Below are positions 1 through 8,345 of a stretch of 64,000 bases of DNA, one piece after another. The position numbers and the translations under genes are program-made. The notes under the pieces are model-generated. The model did not search any database and had not been told where the DNA came from. It saw only the letters and a program-made list of their open reading frames with translations. The stretch comes from Rhizobium glycinendophyticum (GTDB taxonomy: Bacteria; Pseudomonadota; Alphaproteobacteria; Rhizobiales; Rhizobiaceae), in assembly GCF_006443685.1 (NCBI RefSeq), contig NZ_VFYP01000001.1:186001-250000 (forward strand), in the 5' to 3' direction. The stretch's first letter is position 1. Each line of letters opens with the position of its first letter.

Positions 1-462
1 AGCTGTCATAGCGTCGAGAAGGGCGGACCGAACAAGGTCGGCCCGGATCTGTGGGGCGTTGTCGGCCGTCCGATCGCCAGCCACGAAGGCTTCAGCTATT
101 CGGCCGCCATCACCGAATTCTCCAAGGGTAACTCCGAACACTGGACATTCGACCACCTCAACGCCTTCCTGACCGCGCCGAAGAAGCATATCCCCGGCAC
201 TGCCATGGGCTTCGCGGGACTCAAGAAGGATGACGAGCGCGCCAACCTGATCAGCTATCTGAACACGCAGTCCGATAGCCCACTGCCGCTGCCGGCTCCT
301 GACGCTGCGGCGGCACCTGCCGCCGATGCTGCACCGGCCGATGCCGCTGCGGCACCTGCCGAGGCCCCCGCAGAAGCCGCTCCTGCTGCACCTGCGGAAG
401 CTCCGGCTGACGCTCCTGCTGCTCCGGCGGAACCTGCTCCGGCTCAGCCTGCAACGCCGTAA
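1..462 (+). CDS. c-type cytochrome, C-terminal part (5' truncated by window)
   Basis: The frame is open from base 1 and reads SCHSVEKGG, the end of a CxxCH haem-attachment motif whose first Cys lies outside the window. [13 protein letters not shown] follows, then the PGTAMGF segment that supplies the axial Met in class I cytochromes c (CycM / cytochrome c552 type). It is probably a periplasmic or membrane-anchored electron carrier; the N-terminus is not visible. After the domain, from about base 280, comes an unusual tail of about 60 residues made almost only of Ala, Pro, Glu and Asp. The family assignment is good, but the exact type cannot be settled without the start. Confidence 0.9.
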   Translation, partial: SCHSVEKGGPNKVGPDLWGVVGRPIASHEGFSYSAAITEFSKGNSEHWTFDHLNAFLTAPKKHIPGTAMGFAGLKKDDERANLISYLNTQSDSPLPLPAPDAAAAPAADAAPADAAAAPAEAPAEAAPAAPAEAPADAPAAPAEPAPAQPATP

Positions 463-501
463 TCGGCGCGGACGGATCGGTCCTGATCCTGTGCAATCAT
501 T

Positions 502-534
502 CGCCCGGCCCTCGTGGTCGGGCGTTTTCGTTTT
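502..534 (+). terminator. Rho-independent terminator of the cytochrome gene
   Basis: CGCCCGGCC pairs with GGTCGGGCG across a short loop and is followed by a T-rich run (TTTTCGTTTT). It begins 40 bases after the cytochrome stop and faces the end of the convergent AEC gene. Confidence 0.85.
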
Positions 535-540
535 GACACA

Positions 541-1485
541 TCAGAGCAGGAACAGTGCCCAGAGGGAGACGGTGAGCACCCCGACGGCGGTGGAGAGCGT
601 AATGACGGATGCAGCCAGCCCCTGACCGACGCCGAAGCGGTTGGCGATCAGCCAGGCATTGATCCCCGTCGGCACCGAGGATGTCAGCACCAGCGCTGCC
701 GTCCATTGCGGCGAAAGTCCAAGCAGATGTGACGTCAGCCAGACCGATGCCGGCATCACCACCAGCTTTACCGCTGAAATCGTGCTGGCGATCCGGACAT
801 TGCCGAGCATCCCGTATTTGTTGAGCGTCATGCCGAGCGATATCAGGGCAAGCGGTGCCGCGGTGCCCGCCACCTGACCCACCAGTCCGTCGATCATCTT
901 CGGCAGCGGCCCGCCGATGATCTGCACCACCATGCCGGCAACAAGGCCGATCACCAACGGATTGCGCAGGAGGTTGAGGCCAACCTGTCGCGAAACCGCG
1001 AGGATGCCCTGTGACGGCTGGCCGCTCGTTTTCTGCTCGGCCCGCTCCATCAGCACCGTCCCGATGATCATCATCAGCGGCAGATGGATGGCGAGCAGGA
1101 TCGACATCGCGACGATCCCCTCCGGCCCCACCGTTCGTTCCACCAGCGGGAGGCCGATGAAGACGTTGTTGGCGAAAGCCGCGGACACGCCTGCCAGCAC
1201 GCCCTCCCTCCGATCTCGTCCGAAAAGTCGGGTTGCGATCAGATGGCCGATGGTCCAGGCGATGAGCACGCCGGCAAAATAGGAGACCCACAACCTGAAC
1301 GGCGAAGCGCCGTGAAAATCGGCATTGGCAATGGTCCGGAACAACAACATCGGCACGGCGACGTTGAAGACGAAGGCACCCAGCCCGTCGCCCACCGCTG
1401 TCGATAGGATCTTGAACCTCACCAGCATCCAGCCAAACAGAATGAGGATGAAGATTGGCAGGACGTCTTGGGCAATGGCAGTCAT
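541..1485 (-). CDS. AEC family transporter (auxin efflux carrier type)
   Basis: A 314-residue, very hydrophobic protein with about ten membrane segments split into two halves, as in the AEC/MleP-type inner-membrane carriers. It starts MTAIAQDVLPIFILI and carries the family-typical FNVAVPMLLFRTIA segment near residue 45 and the NPLVIGLVAGM segment mid-protein. Bacterial AEC proteins export or exchange small organic anions such as malate; the substrate here cannot be read from sequence. It is a single gene, convergent with the cytochrome. The neighbouring kinase diverges on the other strand. Confidence 0.88.
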   Translation of the reverse strand: MTAIAQDVLPIFILILFGWMLVRFKILSTAVGDGLGAFVFNVAVPMLLFRTIANADFHGASPFRLWVSYFAGVLIAWTIGHLIATRLFGRDRREGVLAGVSAAFANNVFIGLPLVERTVGPEGIVAMSILLAIHLPLMMIIGTVLMERAEQKTSGQPSQGILAVSRQVGLNLLRNPLVIGLVAGMVVQIIGGPLPKMIDGLVGQVAGTAAPLALISLGMTLNKYGMLGNVRIASTISAVKLVVMPASVWLTSHLLGLSPQWTAALVLTSSVPTGINAWLIANRFGVGQGLAASVITLSTAVGVLTVSLWALFLL

Positions 1486-1862
1486 GAAAGGTCGATTCGG
1501 TTGAGAAACATCCTGTATTGATAGGGTGAGGGCGCCGCAGCGCCAACCGCAAACCTGTCCTCGTGACAGGTCCGGTGAACCGATAAATCCGTCTTCGATA
1601 CCCTCAGAACGTCAAAAAGCAGGCCATGCCTGCTTTTTCGCCCGGTTGATCCGGAATCTGGGTCGCCGCCAGTACATCCGTGGTCGGCACCCGAAAGAAA
1701 AGCCGTCATGGCTTTCGCCAACAGCGGGGGAGCGCCATCAGCAAGCCCTCGATAGCGTGGATGAATGACATCGAAATGACAGTCTTGCCGGCCGCGTCTT
1801 TTCGCTTTCCTAACCCATAAAAACGACTATGACCGTCGAGCGACAAATTCGGAGCCCCTTCC
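1486..1862. other. intergenic region with no gene seen
   Basis: This 377 bp gap lies between the divergent AEC and kinase genes. I see no credible coding frame. It contains a perfect terminator-type hairpin (separate entry) and a smaller hairpin, CCTGTC/GACAGG, around 1555-1571. No annotated gene ends at the terminator, so a small RNA transcribed across this gap is possible. Confidence 0.5.
1614..1638. terminator. orphan bidirectional intrinsic terminator
   Basis: AAAAAGCAGGC and GCCTGCTTTTT form a perfect 11 bp stem with a 3-base loop, with A and T tracts on either side, so it can work in both directions. Both flanking genes point away from it. It is therefore either a blocker between two promoters or the 3' end of a small RNA. 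Confidence 0.7.
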
Positions 1863-2855
1863 ATGAGCCAGTTCGATGTTCTGACCGTCGGTAATGCGAT
1901 CGTCGACATTATCTCCCGCTGCCAGGACCAGTTCCTGATCGACAACGGGATCACCAAGAGCGCGATGAACCTGATCGACGCCGAGCGTGCAGAACGGCTT
2001 TATTCCCTGATGGGTCCGGCCGTGGAAGCCTCCGGCGGCAGCGCTGGCAATACCGCCGCTGGCATCGCCAGTTTCGGCGGCAAGGCGGCCTATTTCGGCA
2101 AGGTCGCCGAAGACCAGCTCGGCCACATCTTCACCCACGACATCCGCGCGCAGGGCGTCCATTTCGAGACCGCCCCCGGCACGACCCAGCCGCCGACCGC
2201 CCGCAGCATGATCTTCGTGACCGAAGACGGCGAGCGCTCGATGAACACCTATCTCGGCGCCTGCGTCGAATTTGGCCCGGAGGATGTCGAGCCCGAAGTG
2301 GTCGCCCAGTCGAAGGTGACCTATTTCGAAGGCTATCTCTGGGATCCGCCGCGCGCCAAGCAGGCCATCCTCGATTGCGCCCGCATCGCCCACGAGAACG
2401 GCCGCGAAATGTCGATGACACTGTCCGACAGTTTCTGTGTCGGCCGTTATCGGGAAGAGTTCCTCGAACTGATGCGCTCAGGCACCGTCGACATCGTTTT
2501 CGCCAACGAGCAGGAAGCGCTTTCGCTCTACGAGACCGATGATTTCGCCAAGGCCCTCACCCGCTTGTCGGCAGATTGCAAACTGGCAGCCGTCACCATG
2601 GGTGATCAGGGCGCCGTCGTGGTCAGGGGCGAGGAGCGCATCCGTGTGCCCGCAACCGAGATTGCGAGCCTCGTCGACACCACCGGTGCGGGCGACCTCT
2701 TCGCCGCTGGTTTCCTCTTCGGCTATACGCAGGATCGCACCCTGGAAGACTGTGCCCGCCTGGGCTGCTATGCCGCCGGCATTGTCATTCAGCAGATCGG
2801 CCCGCGCCCGATGATGTCTCTGAAGAAGGGCGCTGTCGAGATCGGTCTTATTTGA
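1863..2855 (+). CDS. PfkB-family carbohydrate kinase (probable adenosine kinase)
   Basis: A 330-residue ribokinase-fold sugar/nucleoside kinase. The N-terminal MSQFDVLTVGNAIVDI strand and the GGSAGNTA substrate loop near residue 60 are typical. The C-terminal signature DTTGAGD spans residues 272-278, with Asp278 the expected catalytic base. Rhizobial orthologues are usually annotated adenosine kinase (adenosine + ATP to AMP). That matches the overall pattern, but substrate choice within PfkB enzymes is hard to read. The gene overlaps the convergent SH3 gene by 8 bp at its 3' end. Confidence 0.88.
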   Translation: MSQFDVLTVGNAIVDIISRCQDQFLIDNGITKSAMNLIDAERAERLYSLMGPAVEASGGSAGNTAAGIASFGGKAAYFGKVAEDQLGHIFTHDIRAQGVHFETAPGTTQPPTARSMIFVTEDGERSMNTYLGACVEFGPEDVEPEVVAQSKVTYFEGYLWDPPRAKQAILDCARIAHENGREMSMTLSDSFCVGRYREEFLELMRSGTVDIVFANEQEALSLYETDDFAKALTRLSADCKLAAVTMGDQGAVVVRGEERIRVPATEIASLVDTTGAGDLFAAGFLFGYTQDRTLEDCARLGCYAAGIVIQQIGPRPMMSLKKGAVEIGLI

Positions 2856-3390
2856 AGGCCTCGCCCGGATAGGCGCCCCAGATCTCTTCCTGCGAGACCC
2901 AGCCGGTGACGCCTTGCGTTTCGGCCTTGCACCAATTGCCGTTACACTCTTCGATCTTCACGACCACGCCCGGCTCCAACTTGGCGATCACGGCGGCGGA
3001 AGAGGTCGAGTCGCGCCGCATCATCACATAGACATTGTTGCCCTTGCCGCGCATCCAGGGTGCGGCCACCGCCGTGCGCTGGCCCGACAGCAAAGTCTGG
3101 CTTACCCAGCCTTCGGTCCCGTCGGCATCGCGGATCTGCCGCCAGTTCTCGTATTCGCGGATGATCTCGACCGGCAGGCCGGACTTCAGGTAGCGCCAGG
3201 AAACGGCATAGTCCGTGCTCGGCCCAACCCGAAGGTTGACCTTCTCGGCCTTGAGGCTGACGAAACGCGGTAGCGGCAGCCCGCTCGATCCCTTCGTCGA
3301 TGACTGGGCGAAAGTGACTGACGGCCCTGCGAGTAGCGACAGCGCGAGGACACCGGATGCAAGGCTCACTCGGGACAGGTTCACAAACAT
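2848..3390 (-). CDS. exported SH3-domain protein
   Basis: 180 residues with a cleavable signal peptide (hydrophobic stretch ending near VTFAQ, residue 29). Two bacterial SH3-like repeats follow: KVNLRVGPSTDYAV...GWVSQTLL and NNVYVMMRRDSTS...GWVSQEEIWG. Such repeats bind peptidoglycan or proteins in the periplasm. There is no enzymatic domain, so it is an envelope protein of unknown role. It is convergent with and overlaps the kinase gene by 8 bp. Confidence 0.85.
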   Translation of the reverse strand: MFVNLSRVSLASGVLALSLLAGPSVTFAQSSTKGSSGLPLPRFVSLKAEKVNLRVGPSTDYAVSWRYLKSGLPVEIIREYENWRQIRDADGTEGWVSQTLLSGQRTAVAAPWMRGKGNNVYVMMRRDSTSSAAVIAKLEPGVVVKIEECNGNWCKAETQGVTGWVSQEEIWGAYPGEAFK

Positions 3391-3445
3391 GATCGTTCCG
3401 GACTAAACGATGGAAACAAAGGACTTATCGGTCCTTCGGGGGGGT

Positions 3446-3462
3446 GAGCCCGCAACGGGCTC
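3446..3462. repeat. short perfect hairpin
   Basis: GAGCCCG and CGGGCTC form a 7 bp stem with a 3-base loop in the 200 bp divergent gap between the SH3 and dehydrogenase genes. No T-run follows, so it is not a good terminator. Confidence 0.5.
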
Positions 3463-3591
3463 GGACAAATCAGCGAAGCCGCGACGAGTTTTGTTTGTCT
3501 TCCCCGACGGGTTTGGTAGAAATTGCCCTTCAAGGGGGAGAGTATCCTCTGCGTTGGTTAACGAGTTCTGAACAAGGCATCGAACCATCCC

Positions 3592-4596
3592 ATGACGAAC
3601 AGGAAAAGACCCTCGGTCTATATAACCCGGAAACTGCCTGACGCCGTGGAAACGCGCATGCGCGAGCTCTTCGAGGCCGAGCTCAACATCGACGACAAAC
3701 CGCGCACGCGCGAAGAGTTGATCGCCGCCGTGAAGTCCTGCGACGTGCTGGTCCCGACCGTCACTGACCGCATCGATTCGGCCCTGATCGATGAAGCCGG
3801 CCCGCAGCTCAAGCTGATCGCCAGCTTCTCCAACGGCACAGACCACATCGACATCGACGCAGCCGCCCGCAAGGGCATTACGGTCACCAATACGCCGAAT
3901 GTACTGACCGAAGACACCGCCGACATGACCATGGCGCTGATCCTCGCCGTGCCTCGCCGCCTCGTCCAGGGTGCCCGCGTGCTGATGGACCGTCCGGGCG
4001 AATGGGAAGGTTGGTCGCCGACCTGGATGCTCGGACGCCGCATCTGGGGAAAACGCATCGGCATCATCGGCATGGGCCGCATCGGCACCGCCGTTGCCCG
4101 CCGCGCCAAGGCCTTCGGTCTGTCGATCCATTATCACAACCGCAAAAGGGTCAATCCGGCAACCGAAAACGAGCTGGAAGCGACCTATTGGGACAGCCTC
4201 GACCAGATGCTGGCGAGGGTCGACATCGTCTCGGTCAATTGTCCCTCGACGCCCGCGACCTTCCATCTTCTGTCCGCCCGCCGGCTCGCCCTGCTGCAAC
4301 CGACCAGCTACATCGTCAACACCGCCCGCGGCGACATCATCGACGAGGACGCCCTGATCCAGTGCCTGCGCAACGGCCGGATCGCCGGCGCCGGCCTCGA
4401 CGTCTTCGAGAAGGAACCGGCGGTCAACCCGAAGCTCGTCAAGCTCGCCAACGAGGGCAAGGTCGTGCTCCTGCCGCACACGGGATCGGCCACCATCGAG
4501 GGCCGCATCGACATGGGCGACAAGGTGATCATCAACATCCGCACCTATTTCGACGGCCACCGCCCGCCGAACCGTGTCCTGCCCAGCCGGACTTGA
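3592..4596 (+). CDS. D-isomer 2-hydroxyacid dehydrogenase (glyoxylate/hydroxypyruvate reductase-like)
   Basis: A 334-residue cytosolic NAD(P)-dependent D-2-hydroxyacid dehydrogenase. The dinucleotide-binding loop GMGRIG is at residues 160-165. The catalytic triad is present: Arg246 in NTARGD, Glu275 in the EKEP segment, and His296 in LPHTGSA. It is closest in pattern to the rhizobial GyaR-type D-glycerate dehydrogenase, which reduces glyoxylate or hydroxypyruvate. The start at 3592 gives the expected family length. It is a single gene, convergent with the acetyltransferase downstream. Confidence 0.92.
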   Translation: MTNRKRPSVYITRKLPDAVETRMRELFEAELNIDDKPRTREELIAAVKSCDVLVPTVTDRIDSALIDEAGPQLKLIASFSNGTDHIDIDAAARKGITVTNTPNVLTEDTADMTMALILAVPRRLVQGARVLMDRPGEWEGWSPTWMLGRRIWGKRIGIIGMGRIGTAVARRAKAFGLSIHYHNRKRVNPATENELEATYWDSLDQMLARVDIVSVNCPSTPATFHLLSARRLALLQPTSYIVNTARGDIIDEDALIQCLRNGRIAGAGLDVFEKEPAVNPKLVKLANEGKVVLLPHTGSATIEGRIDMGDKVIINIRTYFDGHRPPNRVLPSRT

Positions 4597-4615
4597 GAGC
4601 CGGACCCGGGCGGCC

Positions 4616-5092
4616 TTATCGCAAAGGCTTCCTCATCTCGATGAAGGTCACGCGGTCATAGCCCGGATGAGCCTTTTCCGCCGTTTTGCCAAAACCCCAG
4701 GCGCCAAAGCGGCTGTGGTTGCCGGTAAGCTCGATCCGCGTTTCCAGCCTGAGTGCCGGCAGCGATAGCGCGTCGGCCAGCGCCTCCGCCACGTCCATCA
4801 ACCGTCGCCCGATGCCGCGCCCCTGCGCGGAAGGCTCGACCGCGAGCTTGCCAACATAAAGGCAATCCGCCTCCGGCCGCAGATAGATGCAGCCGACCGG
4901 CACGCCCCCGTCCAGCGCCACATGACCAATCTCGTCGCGCGCCTTCTGCTTGAGGCTCTCCGCCGTCAGCCGATGCGCGGAGGAGGGCGGGTCGATCACC
5001 CCGTCCATATAGGCGAAGGACCGCAGGATAAGTCCCAGCAGGGCCTCATGATCCTCGTATCCGTCAGTGCCTATCCGCTGCAAAATCACCAT
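4616..5092 (-). CDS. GNAT family N-acetyltransferase
   Basis: The acetyl-CoA binding motif LAVEPSAQGRGIGRRLMD is intact, followed by LPALRLETRIEL and the FGAWGF segment typical of small GNAT enzymes. The open frame extends to 5152, but I prefer the internal ATG at 5092 (MVILQRIGTDG, 158 residues). That places the gene 7 bp after the moeB stop instead of 53 bp inside it. It is the last gene of the leftward recF-moeB-GNAT group. The substrate is unknown. Confidence 0.85.
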   Translation of the reverse strand: MVILQRIGTDGYEDHEALLGLILRSFAYMDGVIDPPSSAHRLTAESLKQKARDEIGHVALDGGVPVGCIYLRPEADCLYVGKLAVEPSAQGRGIGRRLMDVAEALADALSLPALRLETRIELTGNHSRFGAWGFGKTAEKAHPGYDRVTFIEMRKPLR

Positions 5093-5099
5093 CTCGAAC

Positions 5100-5864
5100 T
5101 CAACCTCGTCTCTTGTAACGCACCGTCTCGAAGCGCGCCGAAAGCCCGTCATACATCAACAGCTTGCCGACAAGCGGCTCGCCGATCCCGGTGATCAGCT
5201 TGATCGCCTCCATCGCCATCAGCGTGCCGATCACCCCCGTCAGCGCCCCGATCACCCCCACTTCGGCGCAGGAGGGAATAAGGCCTTCTGGCGGAGGTTC
5301 GGGAAACAGATCGCGGTAGCGCGGATAGAGCGCGCCATCCGGCCCCGCCTCGTAAGGCTTCAGCACGGTCACCGTCCCGTCGAACCGCCCGACGGCCCCG
5401 GTCACCAGCGGCACCTTCGCCGCCTCCGCCGCATCGGCTGCCGCATAGCGCGTCTCGAAATTGTCGGAGCCGTCGATGAGCAGCGTCTGGCCAGCCAGAT
5501 GATCCCTCGCGAAATGTGCGTCGAACCGCTCCTCGAAGCGGATCACCCGGCAATGCGGGTTGAGCCGCGCGATCGCGCGGGCCGCACTCTCCGTCTTCTG
5601 CTCTCCCAGCGTCCCGGTATCGTGGATCACCTGCCGCTGCAGGTTGGAGAGCGACACCCCGTCATCATCGACGATCGACAGCGTGCCGACGCCGGCCGCC
5701 GCCAGATATTGCAGCACCGGCGATCCGAGCCCGCCGGCGCCGATCACCATGACACGCGCCGCCTTCAGCAATTGCTGTCCGTGCCCGCCCACTTCCGGCA
5801 ACAGGATATGGCGGTGATAGCGGGAAATCTCGTCGGGAAGCAGCGGGTCCATGGCCGCCATCAT
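5100..5864 (-). CDS. moeB: molybdopterin-synthase adenylyltransferase MoeB (HesA/MoeB/ThiF family)
   Basis: A 254-residue E1-like adenylyltransferase that activates the C-terminal Gly of the small sulfur-carrier subunit of molybdopterin synthase (MoaD) for cofactor synthesis. Seen: ISRYHRHILLPEVG at the N-terminus, the nucleotide-binding GAGGLGSP loop near residue 42, the SNLQRQ segment, and the C-terminal PSCAEVGV region. There is no C-terminal rhodanese domain, so it is the short form. A ThiF role cannot be wholly excluded. It sits between recF and a GNAT gene in one leftward group. Confidence 0.9.
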   Translation of the reverse strand: MMAAMDPLLPDEISRYHRHILLPEVGGHGQQLLKAARVMVIGAGGLGSPVLQYLAAAGVGTLSIVDDDGVSLSNLQRQVIHDTGTLGEQKTESAARAIARLNPHCRVIRFEERFDAHFARDHLAGQTLLIDGSDNFETRYAAADAAEAAKVPLVTGAVGRFDGTVTVLKPYEAGPDGALYPRYRDLFPEPPPEGLIPSCAEVGVIGALTGVIGTLMAMEAIKLITGIGEPLVGKLLMYDGLSARFETVRYKRRG

Positions 5865-5894
5865 GCCACCGCTTCGTGTGGGTTCAAAGTCGTC

Positions 5895-7022
5895 TCAGAC
5901 ATCGAGGCTGCCATCCTCCACGGTGACGATCTGCGCCCTGTCCCCGAGCGCCGAAAACATCGCGACATCTGTCCCGGTCATGAAGGCCTGGCCCCCCAGC
6001 GCATCGATCCGGTCAAAGAGTGCTGCCCGCCGCCCTTCGTCGAGATGGGCTGCGATCTCGTCCAACAGCAGGATCGGTGCAAAACCCGTCATCGTCGCCA
6101 CCAGCCGCGCATGGGCAAGGATCAGCCCGATCAGCAGCGCCTTCTGCTCGCCCGTCGAGCAGCGCTCCGCATCCATGTTCTTCTCGATATGCCGCACGGT
6201 CAGGTCCGCCCGGTGCGGCCCCTCCAGCGTCCGGCCGGCCGCCGCATCCCGGTGCCGCGATTGCGCCAGCACCTCGATGTAACGCTCTTCCAGCTCGAAG
6301 GCCGGCAACTCGCCGAGTTCGTCGAGAAATCCAGTCAGCGAAAGCTCTGCCGAGGGAAAGGGCGAGGTCTGCCGGTCGGCCTCGATCAGCCCGGCCAAAA
6401 GCCCCAGCATCTCGCGCCGAGCCGCCGCCATCGCAACCCCCAGCGCTGCCATCTGCTGCTCGATGCCGGACAGCCAGGAGGGGTCGAACCGCCCTTCCGA
6501 GAGCAGCCGGTTGCGGCTGCGCATCGCCCGCTCGAAATCATTCGCCCGCCGGCCATGCGCCGGGTCCAGCGACAGCACCAGCCGGTCGAGAAACCGCCGC
6601 CGCTCGGCTGAGGGCCCGGTGAACAGCCCGTCCATCGCCGGCGTCAGCCAGAGGATGCGCAGATGGTCGGTGAGATCGTCGACGGATTTTGCCGGTGAGC
6701 CGTTGATCCTGAGCCTCCGAACCAGATTGCCGTCCTCGGTCGTCTCCGTGCCTGTCCCGATATCGGCCTCGCCATTCATACCCTCGACAGCAGCGAAAAT
6801 GGTGAAGCTGTCAGTGGCCCCGATCCGCGGCATGTCGGACAATACGGCGCGCCGCAGCCCCCGTCCGGGCGACAAAAGCGAGATCGCCTCCATGAAATTC
6901 GTCTTGCCCGCGCCGTTCTTGCCCACGAGCACCACATGCCGGCCATCGAGGACGAGCCCCGCTTGGGTGTAGTTGCGGAAATCGGTGAGCTTCAGCCGCT
7001 GGATAAAGGTTTTCTGGGTCAT
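5895..7022 (-). CDS. recF: DNA replication and repair protein RecF
   Basis: A SMC-like ATPase that binds ssDNA/dsDNA junctions and loads RecA through RecFOR. Walker A GKNGAGKT is near residue 34 and is preceded by the family-typical LKLTDFRNY. The ABC signature is STGEQKALLIGL, and Walker B is ILLLDEIAAHLD. The length, about 375 residues, matches the family. The frame opens at a GTG at 7043; I chose the ATG at 7022 (MTQKTFIQRL), without a convincing ribosome-binding site at either. It is the first gene of the leftward recF-moeB-GNAT group. Confidence 0.94.
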   Translation of the reverse strand: MTQKTFIQRLKLTDFRNYTQAGLVLDGRHVVLVGKNGAGKTNFMEAISLLSPGRGLRRAVLSDMPRIGATDSFTIFAAVEGMNGEADIGTGTETTEDGNLVRRLRINGSPAKSVDDLTDHLRILWLTPAMDGLFTGPSAERRRFLDRLVLSLDPAHGRRANDFERAMRSRNRLLSEGRFDPSWLSGIEQQMAALGVAMAAARREMLGLLAGLIEADRQTSPFPSAELSLTGFLDELGELPAFELEERYIEVLAQSRHRDAAAGRTLEGPHRADLTVRHIEKNMDAERCSTGEQKALLIGLILAHARLVATMTGFAPILLLDEIAAHLDEGRRAALFDRIDALGGQAFMTGTDVAMFSALGDRAQIVTVEDGSLDV

Positions 7023-7187
7023 CGGTCGCATCAGTTGCAGCACCCTGAGCTAGGCCGATTGGCCGCCCAAGGCAAGGCGCACCGCATTTTTACGGCTGAG
7101 ATAAACAGTTCCTCTGCGACATCGGGCGCTCTGGAACAGCCGGCACCTGTCGTTAGTTTGATGCGATCCCAAGCCAGGAGGCGTGCC

Positions 7188-7475
7188 ATGCATCGTTTGT
7201 CCGATGAGCAGACCCCGGAAGAGGCCCGCCAGGATCACTGGCAGATGCTGGGCTTCCTCGCCGTGAATGCCGCCATGGGCGCCAGTCTCGGACTATGCGT
7301 CGCAGTCTCGATCTTCTGGCTCGATCTTGGCGGCGTTGGCTCGCTTCTGTCCCGGTCGAGCAGTCCCATTTTGCCCGCCCTGATGATGGCAATCCCCCTG
7401 GCGCTCACCTTCGCCGCTGCCGTCACCGCCTCGGCGGTCATGCTGATGCCCTACCGCAAGAAGAAGCAGCGCTGA
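7188..7475 (+). CDS. small membrane protein of unknown function
   Basis: A 95-residue protein beginning MHRLSDEQTP. The start is fixed by AGGAGG at 7176-7181, six bases upstream. It has a soluble N-terminus with EEARQDHWQMLGF, then two membrane segments (FLAVNAAMGASLGLCVAVSIF and LPALMMAIPLALTFAAAV), and a basic end, PYRKKKQR, so both ends are probably cytoplasmic. It resembles short conserved rhizobial membrane proteins with no assigned role. It diverges from recF. Confidence 0.75.
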   Translation: MHRLSDEQTPEEARQDHWQMLGFLAVNAAMGASLGLCVAVSIFWLDLGGVGSLLSRSSSPILPALMMAIPLALTFAAAVTASAVMLMPYRKKKQR

Positions 7476-7561
7476 CGAGCATAGCGCAGCGAGCCGCATT
7501 TGACGACCGCTCCGTCTTCCGGCATGGAAAGCGCGCAACCGAACCCGACGGAGAGACGAAG

Positions 7562-7774
7562 ATGGATGACGCGCAAAACGACCGCATCACGCGCCTCGAA
7601 GAAACGGTCGCCCATCAGACCCGTGTGATCGAAGAACTGTCGGACCAACTGGCCGAGCAGTGGAAGGTCGTCGAACAGACCCGCGCCAAGCTTGATCGCC
7701 TGACGGAACGCTTCCTCACGCTCGAGGAGCAGTCCCTTGACACGCCCGCGATAACCCGCCCGCCCCATTACTGA
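7562..7774 (+). CDS. slyX: SlyX family protein
   Basis: A 70-residue protein that matches SlyX: an almost continuous coiled coil (ITRLEETVAHQTRVIEEL, then VVEQTRAKLDRLTERF) and the C-terminal PPHY typical of the family. The role of SlyX is not established. It is a small cytoplasmic protein and this one has the usual length. The start at 7562 (MDDAQNDR) follows the GGAGAGACGAAG purine run. Confidence 0.88.
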   Translation: MDDAQNDRITRLEETVAHQTRVIEELSDQLAEQWKVVEQTRAKLDRLTERFLTLEEQSLDTPAITRPPHY

Positions 7775-7888
7775 CCCCGGTCGACCGGCCACACTGCGAC
7801 GCGACGAGCCGCCCCACATGCGACAGTTTCGCCCGCTTGCAGAGCGAAAATCCCGGTGCTATCCACGAAACACCTATCGGGGGATAGA

Positions 7889-8287
7889 ATGGCATTGCCG
7901 AACGTCAAGATTGAGTGTGATCGCGCGATACGCATCTTCTGCGTCGTCGCGCTCGTTCTGCTCGGCCTCGCGCACCGTCCGCCCGTGCCCGCCGTCCCAG
8001 CGCTGAGCTCCGCCGAAGTTGCGCTTCTCACTCTGCCCGACGGCACACTTCCGGAACTTTGCCTGCCCGGCACGGATCAGGACGGCAAGTCCAAGCCCCA
8101 CACCGCCGCCTCCGATTGCGAAGCCTGCCGTATCACCGCCTCCATTGTTCTGCCGCCGCCTGCCGATCTCGTCGGCATCCGTTTGCCGGTTGCCATCGCC
8201 GCCGTGCTGCCGCAGCCGGCAGAGGCGCATTATCGCCAGCTCTTCCCGCCTAACCGCGCCCCTCGCGCGCCACCTGTCCTGACCTGA
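7889..8287 (+). CDS. small exported protein with a CxxC motif
   Basis: About 132 residues, starting at MALPNVKIECDR behind a GGGGGA ribosome-binding site. One N-terminal hydrophobic segment (IFCVVALVLLGLA) acts as signal or anchor, followed by a Pro/Ala-rich periplasmic part with LCLPG and SDCEACR. The Cys pair spaced CxxC and the setting beside a PepSY membrane protein recall DUF2946-type small proteins found near metal-related genes, but the match is only by pattern. It lies just upstream of, and in line with, the Crp/Fnr regulator and PepSY gene. Confidence 0.65.
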   Translation: MALPNVKIECDRAIRIFCVVALVLLGLAHRPPVPAVPALSSAEVALLTLPDGTLPELCLPGTDQDGKSKPHTAASDCEACRITASIVLPPPADLVGIRLPVAIAAVLPQPAEAHYRQLFPPNRAPRAPPVLT

Positions 8288-8345
8288 TCGATCAACGGCC
8301 TCGCGCCTCCTGCGCAAGGCTTTTCGTATCATCAGGCCGGGGATC

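Noticed and set aside
8283..8293. TGATCGATCA as an FNR box before the Crp/Fnr gene
   Set aside because: The half-site spacing is too short for TTGAT-N4-ATCAA.
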